DNA of 64,000 nucleotides from JAZGER01 sp036480335 (lineage in GTDB: Bacteria > Pseudomonadota > Gammaproteobacteria > DSM-19610), in assembly GCA_036480335.1 (NCBI GenBank), contig JAZGGH010000139.1:1-64000 (forward strand), given 5' to 3'. The position numbers and the translations under genes are program-made. This document shows, piece after piece, positions 63,242 to 64,000 of the stretch. The stretch's first letter is position 1. Each line of letters starts with the position of its first letter. Below the pieces are notes generated by a model. That model saw nothing but the letters and a program-made list of their open reading frames with translations. It was not told the DNA's origin and did not search any database.

Positions 63242-64000
63242 ATGCACACCAAAACTCTACTCAAACTGGCTAGCTCAGCACTGGTCATGCTGGTATTCAA
63301 CCCGGTACAGGCTGACCTCTATCGCTACACAATGTCGGGTCAATTCAACTTCGACTATGGTGACCCATATAGTTTAGAAGAGGAAGTTATATCCGTATAC
63401 GATCCTCAAACCGGCGAGGACATAGAAGACCATGCTTATTATGTAAGTTATGGCAGTGATGCAAATTTGGGTGAATTTACACTCACTTTTACGTTGGATG
63501 ACAGCATAGCTGCGGATAATAGCGCCGCAACACGTTTTCCTAACGCGATTACGGACATGGAAATCTCTCTCGAAAGAACCTACAGCAGTGAACGGACCAT
63601 ATCCTTTAATCCTTTGACAGCACACCAATTTAACAATCCATCGAATGATCGATTATACATATCTGCCGAAAGCTTTTTTGGTGGTGGTGACATATCGGGA
63701 GCCCATCCCAGCTTGACTGTTAATAATGATAGTGGTTATCCGGCTAACCTTCCTTTATCGTCCGCAAGTGTCACTCTGCAAGACTATGGTAACAGTCTGC
63801 TTAGCGATACGTATTCCGGGCTTGTGGCCTTTGAAGATGAATTTTCTCAATCGGGTGACTGGGCGCTCATTACCCTGGACTGGGACTATTTTCATCCCTA
63901 CGAAACAAACGTCTCTATCCGCACGGAGGCGGCTATTACCAGTATCCAACGCACAGCAGTCGTTCCACTGCCGGCTGCTGTCTGGCTCTTTGCATCCGGA
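63242..64000 (+). CDS. VPLPA-CTERM protein, cut by the right window edge
   Basis: The frame is open to the last base (253 codons visible). AAGGAA lies before ATG 63242; a signal peptide (KLASSALVMLVFNPVQA) is followed by a beta-rich body rich in Asp/Ser/Tyr. The visible end is VVPLPAAVWLFASG, the start of a VPLPA-CTERM tail whose hydrophobic helix and basic end would fall just outside. It is therefore a second likely exosortase substrate in the window. Confidence 0.8.
   Translation, partial: MHTKTLLKLASSALVMLVFNPVQADLYRYTMSGQFNFDYGDPYSLEEEVISVYDPQTGEDIEDHAYYVSYGSDANLGEFTLTFTLDDSIAADNSAATRFPNAITDMEISLERTYSSERTISFNPLTAHQFNNPSNDRLYISAESFFGGGDISGAHPSLTVNNDSGYPANLPLSSASVTLQDYGNSLLSDTYSGLVAFEDEFSQSGDWALITLDWDYFHPYETNVSIRTEAAITSIQRTAVVPLPAAVWLFASG

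Noticed and set aside
1..64000. CRISPR array, rRNA, tRNA or prophage
   Set aside because: No evenly spaced direct repeats, ribosomal sequence, cloverleaf or phage gene cluster was seen on reading.

Overview
The window looks like chromosome from a polarly flagellated gammaproteobacterium. The gene order flagellin-flaG-fliD-fliS-fliT, fleQ, fleSR, fliEFGHIJ, fliK, fliLMNOPQR, flhB, flhA, flhF, fleN, fliA, cheYZA, motCD, parA-like, parP-like, cheW is that of Pseudomonas and Vibrio polar-flagellum loci, including FlhF/FleN, which set flagellar position and number. Base composition is moderately AT-leaning. No rRNA, tRNA, CRISPR array or phage was seen. The species cannot be named from sequence alone.

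Layout. (1) 1-8.2 kb is an envelope/exopolysaccharide-like region. It holds the end of a Calx-beta protein, a Wzx/MATE-type flippase coupled to a secreted glycoside hydrolase-like protein, and a large secreted GH-like protein preceded by a CRP-like operator and a sigma-54 promoter. The first and last of these share a cysteine-containing C-terminal module that I do not recognise. (2) 8.6-44.6 kb is one continuous flagellar and chemotaxis block. Sigma-54 promoters lie before fleSR, fliK and fliL, and a sigma-70 promoter lies before fleQ. Two things are odd: a globin-PAS-GGDEF-EAL protein with all signature motifs degenerate sits between fliK and fliL, and cheB is missing between cheA and motC. 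(3) 45.0-51.8 kb carries glycogen/alpha-glucan genes: glgB divergent from glgC, a GH57 enzyme and malQ. (4) 52-57 kb holds a small acidic secreted peptide, a rhodanese-fold lipoprotein, an ExeA-like AAA ATPase next to a J-domain/zinc-ribbon/PilZ fusion, and tilS. (5) 57.1-64 kb holds a phosphatase/phosphodiesterase-TPR-sulfotransferase fusion, two proteins with VPLPA-CTERM (exosortase-type) sorting tails, and a secreted GH26-like protein.

Three copies of a ~145 bp TA-flanked inverted-repeat element (MITE-like) are present. One lies between fliS and the fliT-like gene and appears to supply that gene's Shine-Dalgarno and start codon. Another begins exactly at the stop codon of the J-PilZ gene.

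Themes that join the regions are inferred from motifs. Cyclic-di-GMP links FleQ (binding residues kept), the degenerate GGDEF-EAL protein and the PilZ fusion. Sigma-54 control is shared by flagellar genes and at least one envelope polysaccharide gene. Exosortase-type sorting with extracellular glycan processing brackets the motility cluster on both sides; the exosortase itself is not in the window.
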